A stretch of DNA of 64,000 bases. Origin: Mucilaginibacter xinganensis (GTDB lineage Bacteria; Bacteroidota; Bacteroidia; Sphingobacteriales; Sphingobacteriaceae). The stretch covers positions 1-64,000 of the forward strand of contig JAMFSA010000091.1 of NCBI GenBank assembly GCA_026225055.1, given 5' to 3'. Shown here one piece after another: positions 8,910-17,676 of the stretch. The notes below the pieces were generated by a model that made no database searches, was not told where the DNA came from, and saw only the letters and a list, made by a program, of their open reading frames with translations. Position 1 is the stretch's first letter, and every line of letters starts with the position of its first letter. A program made the position numbers and the translations under genes.

Positions 8910-10449
8910 TTGGGTTGAGATTAATGTTATTGTTTATAGCAGTTTCATCGGCAATTGCCAGTAATGAGCCGCTTGTAATGATTTGATGTAATTGATTAAT
9001 ATCGGTTGCGAAGATCCTGTCATCCTCAATAAAAGGAACGGTTTCGCGGATAAAACTATGGCAGGCTTCAATTACCGGGGTTGATCTTAACGGCCTGCGG
9101 AAATCCATAGCCTGTGTGGCATATAGTAATTCGATGGCTTGTATATACTCCAGGTTATCTATCACCTGGTGCAATTTACGCCCGCTGATGGAACCCATGG
9201 ATACATGGTCTTCTTGCCCTAATGATGTAGGCACACTATCGGCACTTGCCGGGAAACACAGGGTTTTATTTTCGGTAACCAGCGCCGCGGTGGTGTATTG
9301 CGGGATCATCAAACCTGAATTTAAACCCGGGTTATTGGTTAATACTTTTGGCAAGCCGTATCTGCCCTCACTCATGAGGTAACAACGGCGGTCGGCAATA
9401 TTGCCGAGCTCGGCAGCGGCTACTGTAGCATAATCCAGTGGCAAAGCCAATGGCTGTCCGTGGAAATTACCGCCGCTTATGGTATCCGTAGCACTAAAGA
9501 TGATAGGATTGTCGGTAACTGAGTTCAGTTCTATTTCGGTCAACTCCTTTAAATGCAGCCATGCGTTGCGCGATGCACCATGCACCTGCGGCATACAGCG
9601 CAGGGAATATGGATCCTGCACACGCTCACAATCAACGTGTGAATTACAGATCTCCGATTCATTTAACAAAGTATGCAGGCGTTTTGCCACCAGTTTACTT
9701 CCTTTAAAAGGGCGGATAGCATGCAAACGTTCATCAAACGGTCGTGCCGAACCCATCAAACCCTCCAACGACATAGCACCGATCAGATCTGCCCTGTTCA
9801 AGGCGTCATTTAAACGCTGAACTGCTTTTATAGCAAAGGCCAGTATAAACTGTGTGCCGTTTATCAGTGCCAAACCCTCTTTCGGGCCTAAAACAACAGG
9901 CTCCAGGTTGTTATCTTTTAAAACTTTCCCTGCCGGGAATTTTTCTCCTTTTACAAATACTTCACCCAGACCTATCAATGGTAAAAACAGGTGCGATAAA
10001 GGTGCCAGATCGCCCGATGCGCCAACCGAGCCTTTTTCGGGCACTACCGGGATCACATCGTTATCAATATGCCAAATGATGCGGGCTAAAGTTGCAGGCG
10101 CTATACCTGAGTAACCTTGTGCCAGTGATTGCACTTTGCTGATGAGCATTAGTTTGGCAATTTCCTGCGGGATAGGTTTGCCTACGCCTACGCTATGGCT
10201 CTTCAGCAGGTTTTGTTGCAAGGTGCTGGTATCCTCTTCGCCAATATGGGTATCGCACAGCGGCCCAAAACCGGTATTGATGCCATACACAGGGATCTGC
10301 TTGTGCACTATCTCCGCAACGGCCTGCCATGAGGCTTTGATACGGGCAGCAGCTTCGGTATTTATAACTCCTTTGGTTTTGCCTGACGCAATATCAAGGC
10401 AAATGCCGATGGTTAAATGTTCTGTTCCGTAATTAAACTGACTATTCAT
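8887..10449 (-). CDS. hutH: Histidine ammonia-lyase
   Basis: Deaminates L-histidine to urocanate, the first step of the pathway. The MIO prosthetic group forms from Ala144-Ser145-Gly146 in the motif [14 protein letters not shown]. The catalytic Tyr region [10 protein letters not shown] (about 55-64) and the QDHVSMGS-type segment (QEDHVSMGS) are present. The 520 residues are typical. The start overlaps the marR gene by 8 nt and the end overlaps hutU by 23 nt, so the three are tightly coupled. Confidence 0.97.
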   Translation of the reverse strand: MNSQFNYGTEHLTIGICLDIASGKTKGVINTEAAARIKASWQAVAEIVHKQIPVYGINTGFGPLCDTHIGEEDTSTLQQNLLKSHSVGVGKPIPQEIAKLMLISKVQSLAQGYSGIAPATLARIIWHIDNDVIPVVPEKGSVGASGDLAPLSHLFLPLIGLGEVFVKGEKFPAGKVLKDNNLEPVVLGPKEGLALINGTQFILAFAIKAVQRLNDALNRADLIGAMSLEGLMGSARPFDERLHAIRPFKGSKLVAKRLHTLLNESEICNSHVDCERVQDPYSLRCMPQVHGASRNAWLHLKELTEIELNSVTDNPIIFSATDTISGGNFHGQPLALPLDYATVAAAELGNIADRRCYLMSEGRYGLPKVLTNNPGLNSGLMIPQYTTAALVTENKTLCFPASADSVPTSLGQEDHVSMGSISGRKLHQVIDNLEYIQAIELLYATQAMDFRRPLRSTPVIEACHSFIRETVPFIEDDRIFATDINQLHQIITSGSLLAIADETAINNNINLNPNDEFGIY

Positions 10450-10951
10450 ATACTTCAGTTTTTAAGGTGACGGCTAATTTTTCGGTGATCTTATTAGCCA
10501 GGTTGGTTGATCTGAATGTATTCTCGAGCGAAGTGATAGCAGGCAAAAGCTGGCGACAGCCTGGGTCTGACGCTACTAATTCGTCCATAGCTTCTCTCAC
10601 GGCAGCCCAAACAGGTAGTACTTGTGCCAGTAGTGCTTTGCCGCTATCGGTTAATTGCACCAACTGGCGGCGGCCATCATCGGCACAAGTTGCCGTAGCT
10701 ACCAGCTTTTTGTTTTTTAGGCCGGTAATCAGCTGGCTGGCGGCTGGATGCGAGATCTCGATCTGCTCGCTCAGTTCTTTTATGGAAAGCGATTCGTTTT
10801 GCGACAGTAAATAAAATACCGGGAACCAGCTGGCATCAAAATCGATGCCTTCATTTTGATAGGCACGGTTAATTTCGGACAGGAAAGCTTCGCTTAACCG
10901 CCTTAACCTGCTGCCAAAAGCTAAGTAACCCAACCCTTGATATAAATTCAT
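10442..10951 (-). CDS. MarR-family regulator of the hut operon
   Basis: A 169-residue DNA-binding protein with a winged helix at about residues 50-110: the LSIKELSEQIEISHPAASQL recognition region, then a wing around CADDGRRQLVQLT. MarR proteins act as dimers on palindromes, usually as repressors relieved by a small ligand. It is the first gene of the hut operon, and a perfect 24-bp palindrome lies 6 nt before its start codon, which strongly suggests autoregulation and control of the whole operon. The ligand is probably urocanate or histidine, as with the unrelated repressor HutC; that part is inference. Confidence 0.9.
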   Translation of the reverse strand: MNLYQGLGYLAFGSRLRRLSEAFLSEINRAYQNEGIDFDASWFPVFYLLSQNESLSIKELSEQIEISHPAASQLITGLKNKKLVATATCADDGRRQLVQLTDSGKALLAQVLPVWAAVREAMDELVASDPGCRQLLPAITSLENTFRSTNLANKITEKLAVTLKTEVYE

Positions 10952-10957
10952 GGCGCA

Positions 10958-10981
10958 ATTTATATAAGTACTTATATAAAT
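10958..10981. promoter_or_regulatory. Perfect 24-bp palindrome, probable MarR operator of the hut operon
   Basis: The half ATTTATATAAGT (10958-10969) is exactly mirrored by ACTTATATAAAT (10970-10981). On the minus strand a TTG lies just upstream and TATAAATTG overlaps its 3' edge. The palindrome therefore fills the likely promoter spacer, where a bound dimer would block transcription. Confidence 0.8.
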
Positions 10982-11138
10982 GCAAGAGTTAAGCCATATT
11001 TTTATCCTGAATTATCATATATTATATTGGCAGGCAAATGTTTACAAAATTATTTCATTAAGCTATACATATAGGTTTTACAAATAAATTGTATAAAATG
11101 GCTTTAAACAACTAAAGGTCTTATAAATAAACACTCAC

Positions 11139-11163
11139 AATGTAAAGGCCTTTTATTTACATT
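11139..11163. promoter_or_regulatory. Inverted repeat upstream of the lipoprotein gene
   Basis: AATGTAAA (11139-11146) and TTTACATT (11156-11163) are perfect complements with a 9-nt spacer, about 100 nt before the lipoprotein start. It lies in the 312-nt gap between marR and that gene and could be an operator. Nothing else is evident in the gap apart from the hut operator. Confidence 0.4.
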
Positions 11164-11263
11164 TGGATTGTGGAAAAAATGGCTTTAAAAAAGGGTCACC
11201 ATTTAATGTTAGCGAAGATGTTAAAAGCGCTAAAACAACAATAACTTAAACTTTAATTACATT

Positions 11264-11704
11264 ATGAAAAAAATCCTACTTAGTACTATCGTATTAATTG
11301 CTTTCGCATTCTCAATTATTCTTTTTGATTTAAGCTGTAAAAAAACAAGTCAGGCGCAAAACCTGGCAACCACTACTCCCGCACAACAAGGAAAAATTAT
11401 CTATTTAAAAAATTTTTATGGTTCCGGAACTCAAGATTATGATTACGGTCAAATATGGACTGCAAATTATGATGGTACAGGTGCTCAGCAAATAAGTATC
11501 ACCTTACCAGCAAATATGGTTATTGCTTTGGTGGCTCCTAAAGTATCGCCTGATGGCAAAACACTTTTTTTTAACGCCTTTTTAACAAGCAATAATGCAG
11601 ATTCCGGAAATTGGAATATTTATGCATGCAACATTGATGGTAGTAATGTTCATCAGGTTGCAACCGATGCCAGTAAATCTGTTACTATAGCGGCAGCATA
11701 TTAA
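11264..11704 (+). CDS. Lipoprotein with a WD40/TolB-like propeller blade
   Basis: A 146-residue exported lipoprotein; the N-terminal hydrophobic stretch ends at a Cys followed by two Lys (LSCKK, near residue 25). The mature part shows beta-propeller repeat features: GKIIYLK, IWTANYDGTGAQQIS, PKVSPDGKTLFFNA and NIYACNIDGSNVHQVA. The family usually has five to seven blades and only about two fit here, so this is a short or C-terminally reduced member. A strong terminator follows. Function unknown. Confidence 0.7.
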   Translation: MKKILLSTIVLIAFAFSIILFDLSCKKTSQAQNLATTTPAQQGKIIYLKNFYGSGTQDYDYGQIWTANYDGTGAQQISITLPANMVIALVAPKVSPDGKTLFFNAFLTSNNADSGNWNIYACNIDGSNVHQVATDASKSVTIAAAY

Positions 11705-11712
11705 TGATGTTG

Positions 11713-11741
11713 AAAAGCCACTCAGTTGCTGAGTGGCTTTT
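11713..11741. terminator. Bidirectional intrinsic terminator
   Basis: AAAAGCCACTCAG pairs with CTGAGTGGCTTTT around a three-base loop. It lies between two convergent genes and works in both directions, with A and T tracts on the two flanks. Confidence 0.9.
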
Positions 11742-11746
11742 GCATT

Positions 11747-12529
11747 CTATTTAAACCAATAAGCATAACCAATGGCGGCGGTTCCGGCACCAATATTATT
11801 TTTGCCGTTAGCCGTACCTTTTTGGATATTCAGGAAGCCATAGTTACCGCCGCCTTCAACAAAAACATAGCTGCTTTTCAGGTTATAGGCGAAACCAATA
11901 TTACCCTCTATACCAAAGTTGGTTGAGTGCAGGTCACTTTTAATATTCTGGTTATTATTTAAGTTTTGCTCACCATAAGGCAGTTCTTCTTTGCCGGCAG
12001 CATCAGCATAAAAGTTGCTGGTTCCGCTGGTTACCTGGTGCGCGTTGAGTAAAAAACCAACAAATGGGCCCACATCAACATAAACTCTCCATGGAGATTT
12101 TTCGGCGAAATTCCACCCGAACTTTGCCAGTATGGGTACCATCAGATAATTAAATTTTGCCTCACTTTTATAATTGGCGTATAAATAAGTAGGCGCGGTT
12201 GCTCCTTGTGCTTGGTATGCCGCGCCTATTGCCGCGGGAGTAGGTAATGCCTGGAAACCATCTTTTTTACCACCTTCGGATGAATATTCAACCATAGGCT
12301 GTATAGAGAACAGATCGGAAAACTTAAATTCAGCAAATAAAGCTGCATCGGGACCGGTTCTTGAGCTGTAACCGGTATTCAAAGGATTTTGCTCGCTACT
12401 GCCGCCGCCGCTTAGGTTTGGTATACTGATACCGCCGCGAACGCCTATGGCAACTACATCCTGGGCACGGGTTTTAAAACATAGTACTAATAGGCCAAAT
12501 ACTGATAAGTAGAAAATTAATTTTTTCAT
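11747..12529 (-). CDS. Outer-membrane beta-barrel protein (porin family type)
   Basis: A 260-residue protein with a cleavable signal peptide (cut near residue 22, after RAQ). It has the alternating strands of the small barrels common in this phylum: GVRGGISIPNL at the start of the mature chain, LMVPILAKFGW in the middle, YVDVGPFVGFLL, and a C-terminal strand ending AIGYAYWFK with an aromatic near the end, as required for BAM recognition. Substrate and role are unknown. The gene is convergent with the lipoprotein gene. Confidence 0.8.
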   Translation of the reverse strand: MKKLIFYLSVFGLLVLCFKTRAQDVVAIGVRGGISIPNLSGGGSSEQNPLNTGYSSRTGPDAALFAEFKFSDLFSIQPMVEYSSEGGKKDGFQALPTPAAIGAAYQAQGATAPTYLYANYKSEAKFNYLMVPILAKFGWNFAEKSPWRVYVDVGPFVGFLLNAHQVTSGTSNFYADAAGKEELPYGEQNLNNNQNIKSDLHSTNFGIEGNIGFAYNLKSSYVFVEGGGNYGFLNIQKGTANGKNNIGAGTAAIGYAYWFK

Positions 12530-12936
12530 AAAGTACAGGATTTAAGGTTAATACAATTATGTGTTATATCAAATTTAACCTTTTTACAACCTTTTGAAGT
12601 ATAAAATTATGCTTAACAGGAATTTTACACACAGGTTATAGTTTTCAATAGAAAATTATGAAAGCACAATTATGCCTGCCTTAATGTCAAAAACAACAGA
12701 TATAGCTCATTAATGCAACTTATATTGCGCATTAATCAATACAAAACACCTATTCATCGATACTTAGTTTAAGCTATTAAAAAGTGTATTATATTTAAAC
12801 TAAAATTATAAATACACAAACATTACCTTTGATATGGGTAACAGGTTATAAGGTTAATTTAATAGTATAGCCATATAATAAATCCAGAAAACCAATGTTA
12901 GTAAATGTTAGTATATCAGTACATTAATAACACTAT
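12530..12936. other. Divergent intergenic region
   Basis: About 400 nt of AT-rich DNA between a leftward barrel gene and the rightward DTG-motif lipoprotein gene. It should hold both promoters. I see no open frame, tRNA, strong hairpin or long repeat here. Confidence 0.6.
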
Positions 12937-14088
12937 ATGAGAAAAAGATACTCGCCCCAAAATTTACTTTTTATTGCAGTTGTGTTGTTCGCCATAGCAT
13001 CCTGTAAAAAAGATAAAACAGTAACACAAACTACCACTACTACAACCGCTACCCCTACAAAACTTGGGCTATACGAGGAGAGTGAAACCATTAACGACAC
13101 AGTTTACAGGGAAGTATTTATAACGGTAATAAAAATTGGTACCCTAACTGTTCCTGATTCGTTGTCAGACCAGGTATTTGATACAGGTTCGGGCGGGATG
13201 GTTATTGATGCCCATTATATTGTGCCTGCAAGTATGATCACTGCTAACGGTTTTAATTTTACGGGAGATTCTACAGTTGTAGCTGGAACTGGGATTACCA
13301 TCACCAATCAGAAGCAAGATATTCAATATGGCGATGATAATAATAGCACAGCTACAGTAAGTGGCAACCTTTGTTACGCATCCGTTACTATTGGCGTAAC
13401 CAATGGAAATATTGTTGTTAAACGCTTGCCGTTTTTTATGTACTATAAATCCGTTGATAACAAAGGTAATGCCTTGCCTTTCCATGAATTTGATGTATTT
13501 GGTGCAAACTCCGGGTATAATCTTACTTTTCCAAACAATGCTATTATTACCAGCCCCTTTAGTTATTTCGATCCCGGCACCGGTTTAACAAAAGGATTTA
13601 AGCTGGCTGCTTTAGGTACATCCAATTTTTCAGATGCCGACGAAGTACCAATTACCCCTAATGTAATTACTTTAGGCTTAACTGCAGATGATCTTTCTTC
13701 TACATCGGGTTTTACAATGAATCAGCTTACTAATGATCCGCCTTATGGTTACCAGCCTTATGTCCCTGCCACTGTAACTTATAACGGCACTGTTGTTAAT
13801 GATGCAACTGTATTATTTGATACAGGCACCAATGTTGACAATTACCTCGAAGACCCTTCATTAAAAAACAGCAATACAGTGGTACTTGCAGCTAATAGCG
13901 CTGTGTCAGTAGCCACCACCTCTGGGTTTAAATACGCTTATACTGTTGGCGCGTTTGATAATTTCACCTATGTGGAAAATCCCAAATATTCTGGCGTACC
14001 GGTTAGTATTTTCAGCCTTAGCTTTTTTTTCGACAACGAATATATGTTAGATTTTACGGATCACAAGCTTGGACTAAAAGCCAATTAA
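12937..14088 (+). CDS. Lipoprotein with two DTG motifs, candidate pepsin-like aspartic protease
   Basis: A 383-residue lipoprotein (lipobox IASC, Cys23) with a Thr-rich linker (about 30-41). Two copies of the aspartic-protease signature are visible: QVFDTGSGGMVI with Asp82, and TVLFDTGTNVDNY with Asp295. Each is preceded by hydrophobic residues as in A1 pepsins, and the 213-residue spacing is close to the roughly 183 of pepsin. This bilobal layout is rare in bacteria. The Tyr75-type flap is not evident to me, so the fold is likely but activity is unproven. It could instead be a non-catalytic binding protein. It is monocistronic, with a terminator just downstream. Confidence 0.6.
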   Translation: MRKRYSPQNLLFIAVVLFAIASCKKDKTVTQTTTTTTATPTKLGLYEESETINDTVYREVFITVIKIGTLTVPDSLSDQVFDTGSGGMVIDAHYIVPASMITANGFNFTGDSTVVAGTGITITNQKQDIQYGDDNNSTATVSGNLCYASVTIGVTNGNIVVKRLPFFMYYKSVDNKGNALPFHEFDVFGANSGYNLTFPNNAIITSPFSYFDPGTGLTKGFKLAALGTSNFSDADEVPITPNVITLGLTADDLSSTSGFTMNQLTNDPPYGYQPYVPATVTYNGTVVNDATVLFDTGTNVDNYLEDPSLKNSNTVVLAANSAVSVATTSGFKYAYTVGAFDNFTYVENPKYSGVPVSIFSLSFFFDNEYMLDFTDHKLGLKAN

Positions 14089-14101
14089 GCATTGTGATAA
14101 T

Positions 14102-14146
14102 AAAAAAAGAAAGGCTTTACTACGTAGTGAAGCCTTTCTTTTTTTA
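14102..14146. terminator. Bidirectional intrinsic terminator
   Basis: AAAGAAAGGCTTTACTAC pairs with GTAGTGAAGCCTTTCTTT around a short loop, with A and T tracts outside. It separates the DTG lipoprotein gene from the convergent transpeptidase gene. Confidence 0.9.
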
Positions 14147-14160
14147 TCGGTGGACGGGAA

Positions 14161-15795
14161 TTAATAACTCCCGTTTTGTTTCATCAGCATATCAGCTAAA
14201 CGACCGTCAAGGTTGTAAATATCTTTCCTGAAATTTATTTTGCCGTCCCTGTCAACAAACGCGGTTAAGTAAGCTATAAAAACCGGGATCTTATTGCTTA
14301 GCGTTACGTATTGCTCTTTACCGGAATGCATGGCAGCATCAATTTTTTGAGGTGTCCATATCTTTTTTTGCTGAAGCAGGAAGTTGGCCAATTTTGCAGG
14401 CTCTTTAACCCGTATACAACCATGGCTAAATGCCCTTGATGATTCGCCAAAAAGAGATTTTGAAGGCGTATCATGCAAATAAATGCTATAACTATTGGGG
14501 AACAGGAATTTAACCAACCCCAATGAGTTTTGCGGGCCGGGCTTTTGGCGCACGTTAGGCAAACCGTTAACATACCCAGTTATCTGCATATTGTGTTTGC
14601 TGATATAATTGCCATCCCTGCGCATGCCGGGTATAACTTCGTTCCGTACTATACTTTCGGGCACATTCCAATACGGGCTAAATACCACATATTGTACCTC
14701 GCCATAAAATACCGTGGTTTGGTGCACCGACTGGCCAACCACAACATTACAGCTCCATAATAAACTATCGTTGTTATAAACATGCAGCTTAAACTCAGGA
14801 ATGTTTACGCCGAGATAATCACCTTTCATTGATGCAGGCAGCCATCGGCTGCGTTCCATGTTCACCAGTATTTGTTTTATACGGCTTTTTAGTGGCGTAT
14901 TCATTTCATTAATAGTCTCCTTGTTCACCACACCGTTAACTGATAAACCGATCCGGCTCTGGAATTGCTTAACACCGGCAACCAAGTCATCGGTAAACAC
15001 ATTTGTCACTGTATCTCCTTTATAATCACCCAGCTTATACAGTCGTTTTTTAATAAGCGAAATAACTGATGAAGAATCGCCTTGTTTGACAGATTTAGCC
15101 GCAATTACTATGGGGAGCCATTTATCAGTTGAATCCAGATCGCGGTATTTTTTCAGATAAGCTCGCAGCAGTTCATATTGCCTGTAAACCGGCTCATTGG
15201 CTATTTTTTTGGTCGGAGTTTTTAGCAGGCTATCCAGGTATTGATCATACGAATCTTTTTCTCTTGGTAAAAACCATTTTGCCGCTTTACTGGCATCGTT
15301 ACCCATGCCATGCCATATCAAATTTGCCAGCATAAAATATTGCGCGGTAAGCATTAACTCCACATCTGTACGAGGCTGTTTTGAGGCCGTTTTTGTATTT
15401 AAGCCATCCAATAAAGAGTCCAGGGCCTTTGTATAGGGTGCTTTTTTATAGATCCCATCGTTATCCAGGTTCATTACACGGTTAGTTAAGTTACCCGCCT
15501 GTTCTATCAGGCTGCCATTCTCAAACCAGGCGTACGAGTAATTTCTTTTCTGATAAAAGCTTGCTACATCACCCGCATAGGTTTTTAATGCCGGATATTT
15601 TTTAAAGAAAGGGGTTAGCTGAGTACTATCAAAAACATCGGTAGAGTGTTGTGTAAAATTTCCGGGAATGGTCTTATCCATATCCTGCGCCAGTGAATCA
15701 ACCGGTTTATGGGTTTTTACATGCTGACCGCAGCTTACTAAGGTCATGCTGTAAATCAAAGCCAACAGAAATGATAATCTTAAAGCGTAATTCAT
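14161..15795 (-). CDS. L,D-transpeptidase (YcbB/LdtD-like)
   Basis: Forms 3-3 peptide cross-links in peptidoglycan or attaches proteins to it, in the periplasm. The protein is a 544-residue lipoprotein (LVSCG lipobox near residue 22). An N-terminal scaffold comes first. A peptidoglycan-binding module follows near 245-300 (KKRLYKLGDY, VKQFQSRIGLSVNGVV). The YkuD catalytic domain (about 315-480) has SHGCIRVKEP with the catalytic Cys at about 460. The architecture and length match the YcbB group. Monocistronic. Confidence 0.92.
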   Translation of the reverse strand: MNYALRLSFLLALIYSMTLVSCGQHVKTHKPVDSLAQDMDKTIPGNFTQHSTDVFDSTQLTPFFKKYPALKTYAGDVASFYQKRNYSYAWFENGSLIEQAGNLTNRVMNLDNDGIYKKAPYTKALDSLLDGLNTKTASKQPRTDVELMLTAQYFMLANLIWHGMGNDASKAAKWFLPREKDSYDQYLDSLLKTPTKKIANEPVYRQYELLRAYLKKYRDLDSTDKWLPIVIAAKSVKQGDSSSVISLIKKRLYKLGDYKGDTVTNVFTDDLVAGVKQFQSRIGLSVNGVVNKETINEMNTPLKSRIKQILVNMERSRWLPASMKGDYLGVNIPEFKLHVYNNDSLLWSCNVVVGQSVHQTTVFYGEVQYVVFSPYWNVPESIVRNEVIPGMRRDGNYISKHNMQITGYVNGLPNVRQKPGPQNSLGLVKFLFPNSYSIYLHDTPSKSLFGESSRAFSHGCIRVKEPAKLANFLLQQKKIWTPQKIDAAMHSGKEQYVTLSNKIPVFIAYLTAFVDRDGKINFRKDIYNLDGRLADMLMKQNGSY

Positions 15796-16046
15796 AGAGG
15801 GCGTGTTTTTATTAAAGATATTAAATATTATATACGGTTCACAAGCCCGGTAATTAATAAGATAGTGTTTAAAATGGCCCGGACTGTTAAAATAATATTA
15901 TTATATGTATTATTTTCATGTTAACTTCAGAATCAAAACATATTATTGTTTAAGATGCTATCGCAATCGCCATATATATCGGCACAAAAGCTTTGTTCAT
16001 CCATACTTGATATTTTAAAAGACCGTTAATTGATATTTTTATAGCT

Positions 16047-16484
16047 ATGAAGTTGTTAGTCATTTTATTTACTTTTTTTCTTTCTTCAAATGTTAGCTGG
16101 TTAGGCGACTTTAATGACGCCAAAACACAGGCAAATACTACTCACAAATTAATATTGGTTTGTTTTTCAGGTTCCGACTGGTGCGGCCCGTGTATAAGGG
16201 AGCGGAAAGAGATATTGGAGTCGGCAGCATTTGAGAGTTTTGCAGCGGAACATTTAATATTAGTAAGGGCCGATTTCCCCCGGGAAAAGAAAAATCAGCT
16301 GAGTAAAGAGCAAACAAAATTAAATGAAGCCTTAGCCGATAAATATAACCCGGACGGTAAGTTCCCGTATACACTATTAATTGACACTAATGGAAAAGTA
16401 TTGAAAGACTGGGATGGCTTTCCAAATGAATCTCCTGAAAATTTTGTAGTACAAATAGCCACATTTATACATGCAACAAACTGA
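16047..16484 (+). CDS. Exported thioredoxin-fold protein with a WCGPC site
   Basis: A 145-residue protein with an N-terminal signal-like segment (about 1-17) and one thioredoxin domain carrying GSDWCGPC near residues 47-54. PYTLLIDTNGKVL is the cis-Pro strand. It resembles the thioredoxin_7/DsbD C-terminal group that delivers electrons outside the cytoplasm. It overlaps the apbE start by 14 nt and so begins a four-gene operon. It probably keeps the Cys-rich tail of the DUF4266 lipoprotein, or another partner, reduced (inference). Confidence 0.85.
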   Translation: MKLLVILFTFFLSSNVSWLGDFNDAKTQANTTHKLILVCFSGSDWCGPCIRERKEILESAAFESFAAEHLILVRADFPREKKNQLSKEQTKLNEALADKYNPDGKFPYTLLIDTNGKVLKDWDGFPNESPENFVVQIATFIHATN

Positions 16485-17427
16485 GGTCACCAGCTTATTG
16501 ATACAAAAGCGCGTGCTTAAATTAATGGGTAACCGCTTTGAGCTAAGTGTAGTTAGTAATGATGAAAAATGGGGCCAGCAATGTATTGATGCAGCAATTA
16601 GTGAAATAAGCAGAATTGAGAAGCTTTTAACAACCTTTAGTGATGACAGCCAAACTAATGCCATAAATCGCAATGCCGGTATAGCACCGGTAAAAGTTGA
16701 CAGGGAAGTATTTAACCTTATAAAACGATCAATAAAAATAAGCGAGCTTACACAGGGGGCTTTTGATATAACCTATGGCTCCATTGATAAACGGTTATGG
16801 AACTTTGATCAAACCATGACAGCTTTACCGGATAAGGAAACCGCTAAAAAAATGATTAGGCTTATAAACTTCCGGAATATTGTATTGGATGAAGATGCCT
16901 GTACTGTTTTTCTGCGTGAAAAAGGTATGCGCATTGGTTTTGGTGGCATTGGCAAAGGATATGCTGCTGAACGTGCCAAGCATGTGATGAAATTACAGGG
17001 AGTTGAGAGTGGCGTTGTAAATGCATCAGGAGATTTGAATACATGGGGGCTACAGCCAAATGGTAAGGCATGGACAGTTGGTATCGCTAATCCGGATGCA
17101 TCAAATGAGATCTTCTCCTACATAAATATTACCGATATGGCCGTAGCAACATCAGGCAATTATGAGAAGTTCATTATGGTTGATGGGAAAAAATACTCAC
17201 ATACCATAAACCCACGCACCGGGCTTCCTGTAACCGGTATTAAGGCCGTAACAATAATAACTACCAATGCCGAGATTGCCGATGCCATGGCTACCCCCGT
17301 AATGATAATGGGGATTAATGCGGGCCTCGATATGATCAATCAGATGAAAAACATTGAAGCTGTTATTATTGATGATAACAACAAGATATATACTTCAAAA
17401 AACATAAAAATTAATACCCCTATATAA
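16471..17427 (+). CDS. apbE: FAD:protein FMN transferase (ApbE family)
   Basis: Splits FAD and attaches FMN to a Thr or Ser of target proteins outside the cytoplasm. The 318 residues are typical. Signatures are GGIGKGYAAERA (about 153-164), the NASGDLNTWG loop (about 180-189) and HTINPRTGLPV (about 242-252) followed by TTNAEIADAMAT, the Mg2+ and FAD-binding parts. No clear signal peptide is seen, which is unusual because known members are exported; the preceding gene overlaps the 5' end. Targets could be in the same operon, but I do not find the canonical flavinylation motif in the neighbouring proteins. Confidence 0.92.
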   Translation: MQQTEVTSLLIQKRVLKLMGNRFELSVVSNDEKWGQQCIDAAISEISRIEKLLTTFSDDSQTNAINRNAGIAPVKVDREVFNLIKRSIKISELTQGAFDITYGSIDKRLWNFDQTMTALPDKETAKKMIRLINFRNIVLDEDACTVFLREKGMRIGFGGIGKGYAAERAKHVMKLQGVESGVVNASGDLNTWGLQPNGKAWTVGIANPDASNEIFSYINITDMAVATSGNYEKFIMVDGKKYSHTINPRTGLPVTGIKAVTIITTNAEIADAMATPVMIMGINAGLDMINQMKNIEAVIIDDNNKIYTSKNIKINTPI

Positions 17428-17649
17428 ATGACAACTAAAGTAATGAAAGTATTAGCCTGCTTGCTTATAACAATAGCATGCACTTCATGTGTTCACTTAA
17501 AAGAATACCAGAAAAGCAGGATAAATGATTCTGAAATGGTTTTAAGTAACCGGAAGGTTGAAAAAAACGAATTGAATTTTCAATCGTACCGTGAGGCCGC
17601 TTCAGGTGCAAATGCAGGCAAAACCGGTGGTGGCTGCGGCTGTAACTAA
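17428..17649 (+). CDS. DUF4266-type small lipoprotein with a Cys tail
   Basis: A 73-residue lipoprotein (lipobox ACTSC, Cys21). The mature 50 residues are hydrophilic, carry LKEYQKSRINDSEM, and end in the glycine/cysteine tail GGGCGCN at the extreme C terminus. DUF4266 proteins are known for this tail and for co-occurring with ApbE and DUF3570. The terminal C-x-C could bind metal or be a redox or modification site. It starts directly after the apbE stop codon and is therefore translationally coupled. Function is not established. Confidence 0.85.
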   Translation: MTTKVMKVLACLLITIACTSCVHLKEYQKSRINDSEMVLSNRKVEKNELNFQSYREAASGANAGKTGGGCGCN

Positions 17650-17676
17650 ACTATTTAATCAAGCTATTACTTTTTT

